Below, piece by piece: positions 51,226 through 59,469 of a stretch of 64,000 nt of DNA; position 1 is the stretch's first letter, and the number at the start of each line of letters is the position of its first letter. Under the pieces are notes generated by a model. The model saw only the letters and a list, made by a program, of their open reading frames with translations. It made no database searches and was not told where the DNA came from. The stretch lies in NCBI RefSeq assembly GCF_016124105.1, contig NZ_JADGMQ010000002.1, forward strand, positions 434,001-498,000, given 5' to 3'. The translations under genes and the position numbers were made by a program. The stretch is from Aquamicrobium zhengzhouense. GTDB lineage: Bacteria; Pseudomonadota; Alphaproteobacteria; Rhizobiales; Rhizobiaceae.

Positions 51226-51286
51226 CAACTATGAACCTCTGGATTCCGTAGAGACTGCCAGTGCAATAGGTCGGCCACATGTAAAA

Positions 51287-51313
51287 AGAGCCCCAGCACG
51301 AGGCTAGGGCTCT
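51287..51313 (-). terminator. Leftward rho-independent terminator
   Basis: AGAGCCCCAGC (51287-51297) pairs with GCTAGGGCTCT (51303-51313), one mismatch. On the minus strand a T-run follows the stem. It ends the leftward NPDV-repeat gene 33 bases after its stop and may also slow rightward late transcription. Confidence 0.72.
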
Positions 51314-51345
51314 CATAGTTTGTATACAAGGGCAGCTTGATACGG

Positions 51346-53085
51346 TCAGGCGACTGAGCTGTTGACCGAGACGTAACCGTTCGAGAACGACACGTCATCT
51401 GCATTAACGCCTACCAACGTGATGGTTTCGCCCGCCCAGGTGCCATTGGCATGGCCGTCGTAAGTGTCGAGTTCGACATAGACGACCGTGTCGTCCGCCA
51501 CCTGCTTAATGAAGACGTCGAAACCGGTGAGGGAACCGAAGTCGGCGTTGCCGTCCAAGCTAGCATCGCTCGGAATCGTGGATGCAGTATAACCGTTGCC
51601 GATGAAGAGCAGATCACCTGCTTCAAAACCGATTATTGATTCGTCCGTCGCCTTTGCGCCGGCAAACAAGAAGATATCGTTCTGATCGGCTTGAGCGTTG
51701 ACCGCGTCTTCAACAAATACAGGCTCCGCATATCCGAGTGCTTCGATCGCTTCAACGGCAGAGGCGACGTTCTCTTGCAGGACTTCCAGTGCGTCGACGA
51801 GCGCTTGGGCTTCGCCAATTTCCGACCGCAGATCTCCGCGTTCCTGAACGAGTGCCTGAACCTGCACTAGTATAGCCTGTGCGTCTAGAAGATCTTCATA
51901 CAGGCCGACTGCAGTCTCTGCTCCGACAGCAGGAGCTTCAAACAACGCGATTTCTAGTTCCCCAGTGAATTCGTTGTAGAAATCGTTGAGGTCGCCATCG
52001 AAGCTGTCGAGGACGAAGTCTGGATTGGCAGCGAGGATGAAATTGTGGATTGCTTCCTCGAATGCTTCACGTGCGGCTGCGTAGGCGACAGCGGCGTCAA
52101 ACGCTGTCTGGGCATCTTCTAGAAGTTGAGAGGCACCCAGCAGTGTTGCCGGATCAAACTCGCCGTCCGCGTCAGCAAATCCGAGCTGACCGTTTTCTCC
52201 TACGATCAAAATATCACGGCCGCCCACTGCCAAGATAACCGTTCCCGGCTCCAGACCTGCAAGATCTCCCCAGCTTACATCAGGAAAGAGGTCGTCTTCA
52301 TTGGGATCATAAGAAAGGCTGTTGATTTGAGCGAAGCTGGCAACCTCCGCTTGCAGCGCGATCATCGCTGGCATGCCCGCAGCAGCGGCCGCTACGTAAC
52401 CCTCTTGCGCGGTAGTCAAGGCTTCTGAGGCATCCGCAAGGCCTTCTACCTCGGCAATCTCGTCCTGAATATCGCTGATGCCAGCGTTTGCCAGCGCGAT
52501 CCTTGCTTCGAGCTGTGCGTCCGAACCGTTGGTATCAATATGATTTGCCAACTCAGTCTCAAGAGCGGTTAGTGCACCCGCAACATCCCCGTTCTCCTCT
52601 GCGAAGTCAGCAACAGCTTGCTCCGCTGCCTGAAGATTCGCCAAGGCTGTCTTAAGCTGAAACTCTGCACTGTCCGGAGCGCCAGGACGGCTCTCATTCC
52701 AGCCGTAGGTGATGTAATGGTCGTAAGCTGCGGCCGCAGTGTTAATACCGGCCGCCTGAAGGTCAGTGTTGGCGTTGACGTATGCTTCCCAATCGAATTC
52801 CGCGAGAGCCGGGAATGACGAGTTTGGAGCGCGGCCTTCAGCTTGACCGTAGGTATTGTAGTGCTCGAACGGGTTTACACCAGCTGCAGCTACGTCCGGG
52901 TTGTCGGCCAGATACTCATCGGTGATGAAGGCCTGGTTCGGGTTGAACCCTTCCTTCCAGCCGAAGGTGTTGTAGTGGTTCAGGGCGAACTCATAGCCTG
53001 AAACCGACATGTCGGAGCTCAGGAACGCCCGGAGGACGTCGGGGCGGCTTGTGTAGTAATAAACAGCGTCGAATGTTAGAGCCAT
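51346..53085 (-). CDS. NPDV-repeat, probably type I-secreted surface protein (A)
   Basis: 579 residues from ATG 53085 (GGAG eight bases upstream; ATG 53094 possible). The N-terminal 130 residues hold three repeats of about 45 residues with a core YLADNPDVAAAGVNPFEHYN followed by TYGQAEGRAPN. A long Ala/Glu/Asp-rich coiled-coil region follows (LANLQAAEQAVADFAEENGD). The C-terminus (NDIFLFAGAKATDESIIGF, VADDTVVYVELDTY, ETITLVGV) is acidic, beta-rich and lacks Cys, like type I secretion substrates. No signal peptide. Opposite to the late operon with its own terminator, so a conversion gene; function inferred. Confidence 0.75.
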   Translation of the reverse strand: MALTFDAVYYYTSRPDVLRAFLSSDMSVSGYEFALNHYNTFGWKEGFNPNQAFITDEYLADNPDVAAAGVNPFEHYNTYGQAEGRAPNSSFPALAEFDWEAYVNANTDLQAAGINTAAAAYDHYITYGWNESRPGAPDSAEFQLKTALANLQAAEQAVADFAEENGDVAGALTALETELANHIDTNGSDAQLEARIALANAGISDIQDEIAEVEGLADASEALTTAQEGYVAAAAAGMPAMIALQAEVASFAQINSLSYDPNEDDLFPDVSWGDLAGLEPGTVILAVGGRDILIVGENGQLGFADADGEFDPATLLGASQLLEDAQTAFDAAVAYAAAREAFEEAIHNFILAANPDFVLDSFDGDLNDFYNEFTGELEIALFEAPAVGAETAVGLYEDLLDAQAILVQVQALVQERGDLRSEIGEAQALVDALEVLQENVASAVEAIEALGYAEPVFVEDAVNAQADQNDIFLFAGAKATDESIIGFEAGDLLFIGNGYTASTIPSDASLDGNADFGSLTGFDVFIKQVADDTVVYVELDTYDGHANGTWAGETITLVGVNADDVSFSNGYVSVNSSVA

Positions 53086-53124
53086 AAGATCCATCTCCGT
53101 AGTCGTGGCTTCTTGACGTCAAGC

Positions 53125-53192
53125 ATAGCGGCCGAAAGGGACCCCCGTTTAGCCGCTATGTTCCACTGGAGGAGCATGCAATTCCAGTGGAA
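53125..53192. promoter_or_regulatory. Inverted repeats upstream of NPDV-repeat gene A
   Basis: ATAGCGGC (53125-53132) with GCCGCTAT (53152-53159), and TTCCACTGGA (53161-53170) with TCCAGTGGAA (53183-53192). Both lie in the spacer between the NPDV gene and the XRE gene, which are transcribed in the same leftward direction. They are operator or mRNA leader candidates. Confidence 0.4.
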
Positions 53193-53299
53193 TGGTGGAT
53201 CTGCAAGGTGACCGATCAATCCCTCGATTTTTCGCGAGGTATAGATTTAAGTCGTCTCTGCAGATTGTTCGGTAAAAATTCTGGTGGGGTAAAAAAAGG

Positions 53300-53605
53300 T
53301 TAATCTTCCCCAAAGATCATTTTGAAGGCTACGGGATCATATCCTTCAAGCATCTTCATCGCGAAGATACGAGGATGGACGTTGAGCGTTTCGGCCCAAA
53401 TTTCCCAGCGCTCCGGTATAATCTTACCCTGGCCAAGCTCAATCTGGGAAATGTAGGTGTAATAAAGCGAGCCAACTTTCTCAGCGAGTTCTCGCTGTGT
53501 CAGTCCAGCTGCTTCCCGTTGCTGCCTCAGCCAGCGCCCGACTTCGGCGCGGTTGTCGGATCTGTCAACACCGTGCAAATCCGGACTCGTCCTTCCTCTG
53601 GCCAT
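53300..53605 (-). CDS. XRE-family helix-turn-helix regulator
   Basis: 101 residues from ATG 53605 (MARGRTSPD); the frame is open further upstream. VGRWLRQQREAAGLTQRELA with EKVGSLYYTYISQIELGQGK is a complete XRE helix-turn-helix. The C-terminus IFAMKMLEGYDPVAFKMIFG resembles a rhizobial type in which the tail mediates dimerisation. It lies upstream of NPDV gene A and points the same way, so it may control the two NPDV-repeat genes on either side of it. Confidence 0.78.
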   Translation of the reverse strand: MARGRTSPDLHGVDRSDNRAEVGRWLRQQREAAGLTQRELAEKVGSLYYTYISQIELGQGKIIPERWEIWAETLNVHPRIFAMKMLEGYDPVAFKMIFGED

Positions 53606-54691
53606 GCAAAGCTCCAACCCGTCCTGTAAACCCAATGGCCATAGGAAAAGCATAGATGTTTTTACTTGTCTACTGAGATTCTTACTGAAAAAAATGACTA
53701 TATACGATCACTGGAATTCGGGTGGTTATTTGGTGTGCTAGGTTGGCTGAGTCGTTTGCAGGTAATATATGTCGAAAGGACTGCATACTGTCACAAAAGA
53801 CGACCTGAAATCGTGAAATTGGTGCGTCATTTTCTAATATACTTTGAGGAATGCTACATTAGGCAAGCCTAATAAGCGTCAGCTTAACGATTAGAAATAA
53901 ACGATAAAAATGCGTGATCAGCTTTGCAGGCGTGGGTTGGTTGAGATGTGCCCTGATGTGAAAGCGCATGTCGCGGATTTGCTTGTCGGCGGGGTGCCGA
54001 GGCAGCCTCGCGCCGAGGTCAATCGACCGCTGAAAAACCAGTAAACACTGGAGAGAAAATTTCCGCTGGGTGAGCCACGAAGGCCGCGAGCAGCGTTGCA
54101 CAGCGACAAGGCGGTCGATTCTTGCTGAACTGAAGGCTCGAAATGGAGGGCCGCGTCCGGAATCAAAGCCCTTGTTTCGTCTTACGGGCAGGGTGGGCCG
54201 GAGTGATTTCGTACCGTGGGTGGCGATGGAGAATTCAGGGATCCGGTGTCGTCCTCCGTGGGCTCCTGGCTCCAAGGCGAAAGGGCAGCGCTGCAGGCGC
54301 GTAAGGTGCTGCTGCCACTGCGCTCCAGATGGGTGGATCATCAACGGCTTAAACAATTGCGCTGCACAGCTATGTCGACGCTTGCTCGCGGGGAACATTG
54401 AAGAGCCGCCATATCGTCCACGCGGCAATGAGGAAGTTCAGTCAATCCGTCGGTTTTCCGGCGGTCCTATGCGTAGAGAGACCGGCAAGATCTACGGCCG
54501 AAAGCAACCTGCGGATCATGAGTTCAGGAAAAGAATTAGTTCCTGATCGACAATTTTCACGGTGGGCACGGAGTGCTTCCACATAAGTATGCTGGAAGCG
54601 ATTTTATCTCGGCTTTCCGGCTTCTCCCATTCGTTAAACGAACAAACCAGCCCCTCCTTCGTTGGGAGGTCCCCCAAAGAAGGAGGAAGCA
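53606..54691. other. Gene-poor stretch, AT-rich at its left end
   Basis: About 1.1 kb with no supportable gene. The first 300 bases are visibly richer in A and T than the rest of the window. Open frames at 54070-54546 (+) and 53859-54428 (-) have basic, low-information products and no ribosome sites. Possibly a decayed insertion. Confidence 0.5.
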
Positions 54692-56143
54692 GTGTTTAAC
54701 GAGACCTACTATTTGCGGATGAACCCCGATGTGGCTGTGGCAGTTGAGCAAGGCCGCTTCACCGCTCAGCAGCACTTCGAGTTGTACGGAAAATTCGAGA
54801 ACAGATCTCCGTCACCGTTTTTCGATCCAGTGATGTACCTTCAGGCGAATCCTGATGTCGCCGCGGCGGCCCAGAGCGGTCTGATCAACCCGTTTGATCA
54901 CTTCATGACCTACGGCCAGAATGAGGGGCGCAGCCCATCTCTGTTTTTCAATGAGGCGGTTTATCTCGCATCAAGCCCCGATGTCGCAGCGGCGGTTGAG
55001 GCCGGCCTGTTCTCGTCGCCTTTCGAGCACTTCCTGCTACACGGCCAGAACGAAGCACGGAATATCTCGCCGTTCTTTGACTTGGCCGGTTACCTCGATG
55101 CGAACCCTGACGTGGCCGACGCTGTTCGGGCTGGGTCGACGACCGCCTTTGACCATTTCATAAATCATGGTTTTGAAGAGGGCAGGGACCTGGGCAACGG
55201 CGTTTCACTCGCGCGATTTGCCAATGATCCGCAGGCACTTGAGGCGATAGAAGCAGGAGACGTTACCGCCCTGATGGGGCGCGTTGCCGAGATTGCGCCA
55301 TTCCTTCCCACCTTTACACCGCCGGAAGGCTACGAAATACCGGCTGATACGCCGATCCCAACTGACTTTGTTCCCGTAGGGGATGAAAAGCTCGTGATCC
55401 CGCCGGGAATTGAGGCGCCCGATGAGCTGCCGCCTTATTTCGAAGATCAGCCGGATCCAGACCCGGAGCCCGAACCAGAGCCTGATCCCGTCTATGATGT
55501 TGTAAATCTGCACAATGTCCCGCTTGATGACGTGGCGCTGCAGCCGGGGGGAACGATGTGGGTTGGATCGAGCAACCCCGGGAGTAATTTTCAGGTTACG
55601 CGCATCGATCACGATCAGGACGGCGAGCATGATCTGGAAATTGCATTGGGTGGCCAAGGGCGGTTCGGTCCAGAGATCTACGTTCCTGAGGTCGACGGAA
55701 CCATAAACGTTCCCGCGGGAAATGACCCCGTGTTCAAGTTCTCCGTGGCAAGCCTCAATGAGGATGTAGATTTGGGGGCGCTGCTGGCAACGTATGACAT
55801 CAGGCTTCAGGTCGATACGTTGGGAAGTGAAGAGACCAGTTTCATCACCCTGAAAGCGGAGGCGGATTCAGACGGGTCATCTGGTGCGCTCGACTGGGGC
55901 TTCCTTCCCTCCAGTCTCTACACGGGAGACCATGAGCTGTCTGATGATCAGGGGACGGATTTCGTTTCCCAGAATATTCAGCGTCTTTCCTGGTATCAGC
56001 CGCAAGATGGTGAACTCTTCCACGGCGAAGCCGTCCAGGGAGGAGCCTACACCGTCCGACTTGAAGTGCTCGAGAAAGGCACGGTCAACGTTGTCGGCGC
56101 CTCTGAGGTGGTCTTCAATGTGCCGTCGGCAGATGTCGTCTAA
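54692..56143 (+). CDS. NPDV-repeat surface or secreted protein (B)
   Basis: 483 residues from GTG 54692, with AAGGAGGA four bases upstream. The first 190 residues are four repeats of about 47 residues: the core YLRMNPDVAVAVEQG in the first, YLQANPDVAAAAQSGLINPF in the second, then YLASSPDVAAAVEAG and YLDANPDVADAVRAG. An acidic Pro-rich linker (DPDPEPEPEPDP) joins a C-terminal beta domain containing VTRIDHDQDGEHDLEIA, an acidic Asp-rich loop that may bind calcium. No signal peptide. It shares repeats with the protein encoded at 51346-53085. Probable host-surface role, unproved. Confidence 0.75.
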   Translation: MFNETYYLRMNPDVAVAVEQGRFTAQQHFELYGKFENRSPSPFFDPVMYLQANPDVAAAAQSGLINPFDHFMTYGQNEGRSPSLFFNEAVYLASSPDVAAAVEAGLFSSPFEHFLLHGQNEARNISPFFDLAGYLDANPDVADAVRAGSTTAFDHFINHGFEEGRDLGNGVSLARFANDPQALEAIEAGDVTALMGRVAEIAPFLPTFTPPEGYEIPADTPIPTDFVPVGDEKLVIPPGIEAPDELPPYFEDQPDPDPEPEPEPDPVYDVVNLHNVPLDDVALQPGGTMWVGSSNPGSNFQVTRIDHDQDGEHDLEIALGGQGRFGPEIYVPEVDGTINVPAGNDPVFKFSVASLNEDVDLGALLATYDIRLQVDTLGSEETSFITLKAEADSDGSSGALDWGFLPSSLYTGDHELSDDQGTDFVSQNIQRLSWYQPQDGELFHGEAVQGGAYTVRLEVLEKGTVNVVGASEVVFNVPSADVV

Positions 56144-56206
56144 GGGTCGCCGCCTGAACCTGCCGTAAGAATAGCTGCCGGTAGAAGGGTTAGCTACCCG
56201 AAATTG

Positions 56207-56232
56207 AAAAGGCCGCGCCGAGCGGCCTTTTT
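56207..56232 (+). terminator. Rho-independent terminator
   Basis: AAAGGCCGC pairs with GCGGCCTTT around GCCGA, followed by more T. It ends the NPDV-repeat gene B. Confidence 0.85.
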
Positions 56233-56465
56233 GCAGTTCATCGGGCCAGATCCCTTGAGCGCCGCCGTCGGACAGTCTCTGGCCGAAGAGTTTCACCGGC
56301 CGTCTCCACTGGCGGCCGAGGCGCGCATAGTCATTCTTAATCCAGAAATTGTTGGCTCGAGCTTCGTGCGGACCTGGCACGGTCAGCCGGTCTTCGCTGA
56401 CTCTCTTACAGCGTCGATCACACTGGTGGCGGGCTTTGTGCTCCGGCGGGGCTGGATGCTAGCCG

Positions 56466-56490
56466 AAAAAAAATGCCGGCGGGAGCCGGC
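56466..56490 (-). terminator. Leftward terminator-like hairpin
   Basis: GCCGGC-GGGA-GCCGGC (56475-56490); read leftwards it is followed by ATTTTTTTT. No leftward gene is visible to its right. The rest of the 443-base gap 56144-56586 holds no gene I can support. Confidence 0.55.
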
Positions 56491-56586
56491 TGAATTTGCT
56501 GCTAGGCATGCTCGCGTGGAAACGCGTTGAACACAAGCTCTAATCACAGAGCTCCCCACTTGTTCCCTCATAGAAAGGAATAATTT

Positions 56587-57396
56587 ATGGACCGCAATTT
56601 TCAGCGGGCGCTTCCGCACGTCCTCAAACATGAAGGCGGCTTCGTGAACCTCGTCGCCGATCCGGGTGGCGCGACCAACAAGGGGGTGACGCTGGCGTCG
56701 TTCCGCGCTTATGTGAAGCCGAACGGAACGGTTGATGATCTCAAGGCCATCACCGATGCGCAGGTCGCGACCGTCTATTACCGGCACTATTGGTCAGCGG
56801 TGAATGCGCAGGCGCTTCCTTCCGGGATCGACTACGCCGTCTTTGACTTTGCGGTGAACAGTGGACCGGCAAGAGCTGCCAAGTATCTGCAGGCGGCTCT
56901 CGGTGTGGCGCAGGACGGGCGGGTCGGGCCACAAACAATTGCTGCGGCCGAGAAGGCGAATGCGCGTGATGTGATCGATGCGCTTTGTGACAACCGGCTC
57001 GCCTTCCTCAAGCGCATCAAGAACAAGGGCAAGCTGATGTGGGACACGTTTGGCAAGGGCTGGTCGCGCCGGGTCGAAGATGTGCGCAAGACCGCTCAGC
57101 TGATGGTGGGCCATCCAGCGGACATCAAAGAGGTGGTGCGGGAGGTCCCTGTTTCGGTCGACAAGCCCACGGTTCCCGTCGCGGTTGAGAACGAGGTCAA
57201 GCAGAAGACCGGGCTGTGGTCGTGGATCACTGGTCTCTTCTCGTCCGGCGCGCTCGGCCTTGGCTGGCTCGCTGGCATGGACTGGCAGGCGATTGTTGCG
57301 ATCGGCGGCGTGGTCCTCGTCTTCCTTGTCGTCATCTTCCTGATGCGCCGGCAGATCATCGCCGGGGTCAAGGAGATCCGCGAGGGGCTGGCGTGA
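56587..57396 (+). CDS. Endolysin, GH108 muramidase with C-terminal membrane anchor
   Basis: 269 residues. The N-terminal domain is glycoside hydrolase family 108: LPHVLKHEGGFVNLVADPGG (catalytic Glu16) and TNKGVTLASFRAYV, with DYAVFDFAVNSGPARAAKYL. A peptidoglycan-binding-3 part follows (LGVAQDGRVGPQTIAAAE). A linker leads to a C-terminal membrane helix (WQAIVAIGGVVLVFLVVIF), which is unusual for a soluble endolysin and suggests inner-membrane anchoring. It cuts peptidoglycan at lysis. The stop overlaps the Rz-like ATG. Confidence 0.88.
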   Translation: MDRNFQRALPHVLKHEGGFVNLVADPGGATNKGVTLASFRAYVKPNGTVDDLKAITDAQVATVYYRHYWSAVNAQALPSGIDYAVFDFAVNSGPARAAKYLQAALGVAQDGRVGPQTIAAAEKANARDVIDALCDNRLAFLKRIKNKGKLMWDTFGKGWSRRVEDVRKTAQLMVGHPADIKEVVREVPVSVDKPTVPVAVENEVKQKTGLWSWITGLFSSGALGLGWLAGMDWQAIVAIGGVVLVFLVVIFLMRRQIIAGVKEIREGLA

Positions 57397-57647
57397 TGGG
57401 CGGCCTTCTCGACTGGCTCAAGCTCGCCTTGGGCGCTGTGCTGGGTGCCGCGGTGATTTCGGCTCCCGTCTATCTCTACGGCAAGGCAGAAGGGCGGCAG
57501 ATCGAACGCGCCGCCTCGCTCTCTCGCTCCGTTGAAGCTCTTCGTGAAAGGAATGCGACCGATGACCAGGTTCGCAAGATGGATGGTGTTGCCCTGTGCC
57601 GCGCTCTTGGCGGGATGCCAGACGAATGCGCCAGCCTCGGTCTGTGA
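57396..57647 (+). CDS. Rz-like inner membrane spanin
   Basis: 83 residues from ATG 57396. One N-terminal membrane helix (WLKLALGAVLGAAVISAPVY) followed by a charged periplasmic helix (QIERAASLSRSVEALRERNA). It overlaps the endolysin stop and encloses the start of a lipoprotein gene in another frame, the classical Rz/Rz1 layout. Acts in outer-membrane disruption at lysis. Confidence 0.75.
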   Translation: MGGLLDWLKLALGAVLGAAVISAPVYLYGKAEGRQIERAASLSRSVEALRERNATDDQVRKMDGVALCRALGGMPDECASLGL

Positions 57648-57768
57648 TGGCTGGCGCAAGCTGAGCCCATCTTCCGAGACGAGGGCGTTCATCATCGAGC
57701 GTGACCGGCCCTTCGCGGAAGAGGTCGCGTCTCACAACGGGTTCGGCACCCAGCGCGGTTGCTGGTAG
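57562..57768 (+). CDS. Rz1-like outer membrane lipoprotein spanin
   Basis: 68 residues from ATG 57562, embedded in the Rz-like gene in a different frame and extending past it. Signal MTRFARWMVLPCAALLAGC has a good lipobox (LLAGC), so the mature protein would be lipidated. It ends PFAEEVASHNGFGTQRGCW. The overlap and lipobox fit a two-component spanin. Confidence 0.78.
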   Translation: MTRFARWMVLPCAALLAGCQTNAPASVCDGWRKLSPSSETRAFIIERDRPFAEEVASHNGFGTQRGCW

Positions 57769-57798
57769 CGTTTAACAGGGGCTGGGGCATTGGCGCCA

Positions 57799-58146
57799 AT
57801 GAACGAACTCAACCGGGCGATCGGTGAACTGACGGCAGAAGTGCGCGGGCTTCGCCGTGACGTTCAGGAAGACCGGCAGACGTCTGCCAATCATCGACAA
57901 GGTGTGCGCGAGGAACTGGCCAACATCGTCCTGCGGCAGACGCACCTCGAGGCGGATCTCTCCTCGCTGAAGCACAAGGTCGATGCGCATGAGCAGGTGA
58001 CCGTCGAGATCAAGACGCTGCGCACCAAGGCAGAAGGGGCGGGGACAGTCGGACGGTGGCTGATCCGGTTTGGGATCGGGGTTGTGACGTTGGCGGGCTG
58101 GATCGTGGGAGGCTACACGTGGCTGACGGGAAGGCCGCCGCCGTGA
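57799..58146 (+). CDS. Holin-like DUF1515 protein
   Basis: 115 residues from ATG 57799 (TTG 57790 also possible). A charged coiled coil (IGELTAEVRGLRRDVQEDRQ, and LRQTHLEADLSSLKHKVDAH) precedes one membrane helix (LIRFGIGVVTLAGWIVGGYT). The layout matches DUF1515, found in rhizobial phages beside lysis genes. A holin role is plausible from position but unproved. It is the last confident rightward phage gene. Confidence 0.72.
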   Translation: MNELNRAIGELTAEVRGLRRDVQEDRQTSANHRQGVREELANIVLRQTHLEADLSSLKHKVDAHEQVTVEIKTLRTKAEGAGTVGRWLIRFGIGVVTLAGWIVGGYTWLTGRPPP

Positions 58147-58179
58147 GCAATCAACCAAGAAAATCATATTTCTTGAGGC

Positions 58180-58323
58180 TCATTTAGAAAAACGGGCCCC
58201 CTGGGCCTTGAAGTCAGTCACTTCTTCGACATCACGCAGGGCCAGCATCGCATCGGCAAGCCTTGCCAATACCAGCAGATAAGCCGAGATCAATTCGTTA
58301 TCGTTATCGTGGTGTCGTGCCAT
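58180..58323 (-). CDS. 47-residue protein (possible)
   Basis: Leftward frame starting MARHHDNDNELISAYLLVLA and continuing RLADAMLALRDVEEVTDF. A short amphipathic helical protein of no known family. A leftward terminator lies upstream of it, so it would need its own promoter. Evidence is limited to a good frame and position among other leftward small genes. Confidence 0.4.
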   Translation of the reverse strand: MARHHDNDNELISAYLLVLARLADAMLALRDVEEVTDFKAQGARFSK

Positions 58324-58372
58324 GCGCCCCGAACAGGAGGGGCAGTCTGAAGTTCCGCGGGGACACTAGGCG

Positions 58373-58409
58373 AAAAAGCCCCACGTCCGTGGGCAGACAG
58401 ACGTGAGGC
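58373..58409 (-). terminator. Leftward rho-independent terminator
   Basis: GCCTCACGT pairs with ACGTGGGGC on the minus strand (one G-U), followed by TTTTT. It fits as the end of the leftward genes at 58561-58644 and 58684-58920. Confidence 0.65.
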
Positions 58410-58560
58410 CCTCTGACCGCAGGGGTTTGGGACTTAGGTGCGCCAGTTCCCAGTATGGATAATCAAGCTTGAGTGAGGCTGGCAAAAGAAAACCCACCAA
58501 AGTGCCGGGGGCATTACGTCTCGCTCGTCAGCTGTTAGGACTGATGGTGGTCTCCATCGC

Positions 58561-58644
58561 CTATCCGGCCATGATCCGGATCAGGACAGCAACGACGACC
58601 ATGACCAACATAGCTGCAACGATGATCTTCGTCGGATATTCCAT
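58561..58644 (-). CDS. 27-residue hydrophobic peptide (possible)
   Basis: Leftward frame MEYPTKIIVAAMLVMVVVAV followed by LIRIMAG, a single membrane helix. It lies between a leftward HTH-like gene and a leftward terminator, in the same direction. Small membrane peptides are frequent in phage lysis regions. The ribosome site is weak, so it is tentative. Confidence 0.38.
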   Translation of the reverse strand: MEYPTKIIVAAMLVMVVVAVLIRIMAG

Positions 58645-58683
58645 TCCAACCCCATTCCACGTGGGCACTCACGCCTCACCTCC

Positions 58684-58920
58684 CTAGTTGAGCGTGAGCC
58701 TCGATGCTCGTCTACCCCGCAATGATGTTGGCTTGTCTGCCTCTAACGCTATATGAACGGTGGCCAGGGCATGGATCCAGGCGGCTGCGTCAGGTGGTAT
58801 CTCATCAAGACCAAGCGCCCATGCCTCGATCAAGCTTTCATCGCATTCAAAGGCCTCTGCCAGTTGGCCATTGGACCAACGCAAGGCCTTCATGCACTTC
58901 AATAAGCGCTCTGGTGTCAT
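58684..58920 (-). CDS. Small HTH-like conserved protein
   Basis: 78 residues. ERLLKCMKALRWSNGQLAEA followed by FECDESLIEAWALGLDEIPP is a Cro-like helix-turn-helix in which IPP begins the last helix; the tail includes EADKPTSLRGRR. Similar proteins are found in rhizobial genomes and prophages. It is leftward and is followed by the small peptide and terminator. Function unknown, possibly a regulator. Confidence 0.68.
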   Translation of the reverse strand: MTPERLLKCMKALRWSNGQLAEAFECDESLIEAWALGLDEIPPDAAAWIHALATVHIALEADKPTSLRGRRASRLTLN

Positions 58921-58998
58921 AGCTGGCCCCCAGCTAGATTTTCAGCCAGCAATCATTGCGACTTATCTACCCCCTCGGCAAGCCACGTCCACAAAAGA

Positions 58999-59030
58999 AA
59001 CCCCGCGCCTTTGCGGAGGGTGGCGGGGCT
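58999..59030 (-). terminator. Leftward terminator (probable)
   Basis: CCCCGC (59001-59006) pairs with GCGGGG (59023-59028) around a GC-rich loop; read leftwards it is followed by TTTCTTTT. It is placed to end the gene at 59155-59469. Confidence 0.45.
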
Positions 59031-59154
59031 TCTACAACGCGCTGAGGTGACGCACATGCTGATCGTGCTCTTGCGTGGTTGCTAAATCGTTAAAGCAGCC
59101 AGGTCAGCTCTGGCTCGTGCAGAAGCAGTGGGTTCTTACTGATGCGAACGGGCT

Positions 59155-59469
59155 CTAGTGGATCTTGTCGTCGTGAGCGTCGCGACGCCTTTGAATGTCA
59201 ATGAGACGTTCCTGGATGGAGCCTCTCAGTGCATTCCATCTTTCCTCCATTCGCTCCGCAGCGTCGATCACGTCATCGGTAACACCCGCGGTTTCCAGCG
59301 CGTCCATCAAGCGCTCCACCTCTGCCGAATGCTGATCGATGGCTTCAATCATACGCTTCGCATGATCGAACGTGATCGCCGGATCCCCAAGAACAGTGGG
59401 GATTTCTCGCTCCAAACGTTTCGCCATCGCCTCATTTTGGCGGATCCGCTGCAGCCAGTTTGTGTGCAT
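59155..59469 (-). CDS. Helical small protein of unknown function
   Basis: 104 residues from ATG 59469 (MHTNWLQRIRQNEAMAKRLE). It is almost entirely helical and charged (RMIEAIDQHSAEVERLMDAL, ERMEERWNALRGSIQERLID). The frame is open further upstream to 59769 but without a plausible start. No family is recognised. Its orientation matches the other small leftward genes at this end of the prophage. Confidence 0.58.
   Translation of the reverse strand: MHTNWLQRIRQNEAMAKRLEREIPTVLGDPAITFDHAKRMIEAIDQHSAEVERLMDALETAGVTDDVIDAAERMEERWNALRGSIQERLIDIQRRRDAHDDKIH

Larger units (their letters stand above)
11230..59469. mobile_element. Tailed-phage (myovirus-type) prophage at tRNA-Gly; right border uncertain
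   Basis: The element has all modules in order: int-xis early left operon, CI-type switch, replication and methylation genes, antiterminator, packaging and head genes, contractile tail genes, conversion genes and lysis genes. The last confident phage gene ends at 58146; small leftward phage-like genes continue to about 59469. No second copy of the tRNA-Gly 3' end was found to the right, so attR may be past 64000 or degraded. All essential genes look intact, so the prophage may be inducible. Confidence 0.8.

Noticed and set aside
53859-54428. 189-codon leftward frame considered as a transposase remnant
   Set aside because: No transposase motif, no terminal inverted repeats and no ribosome site could be found.
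56204-56530. 108-codon rightward frame
   Set aside because: Begins inside a rho-independent terminator and has no ribosome site.
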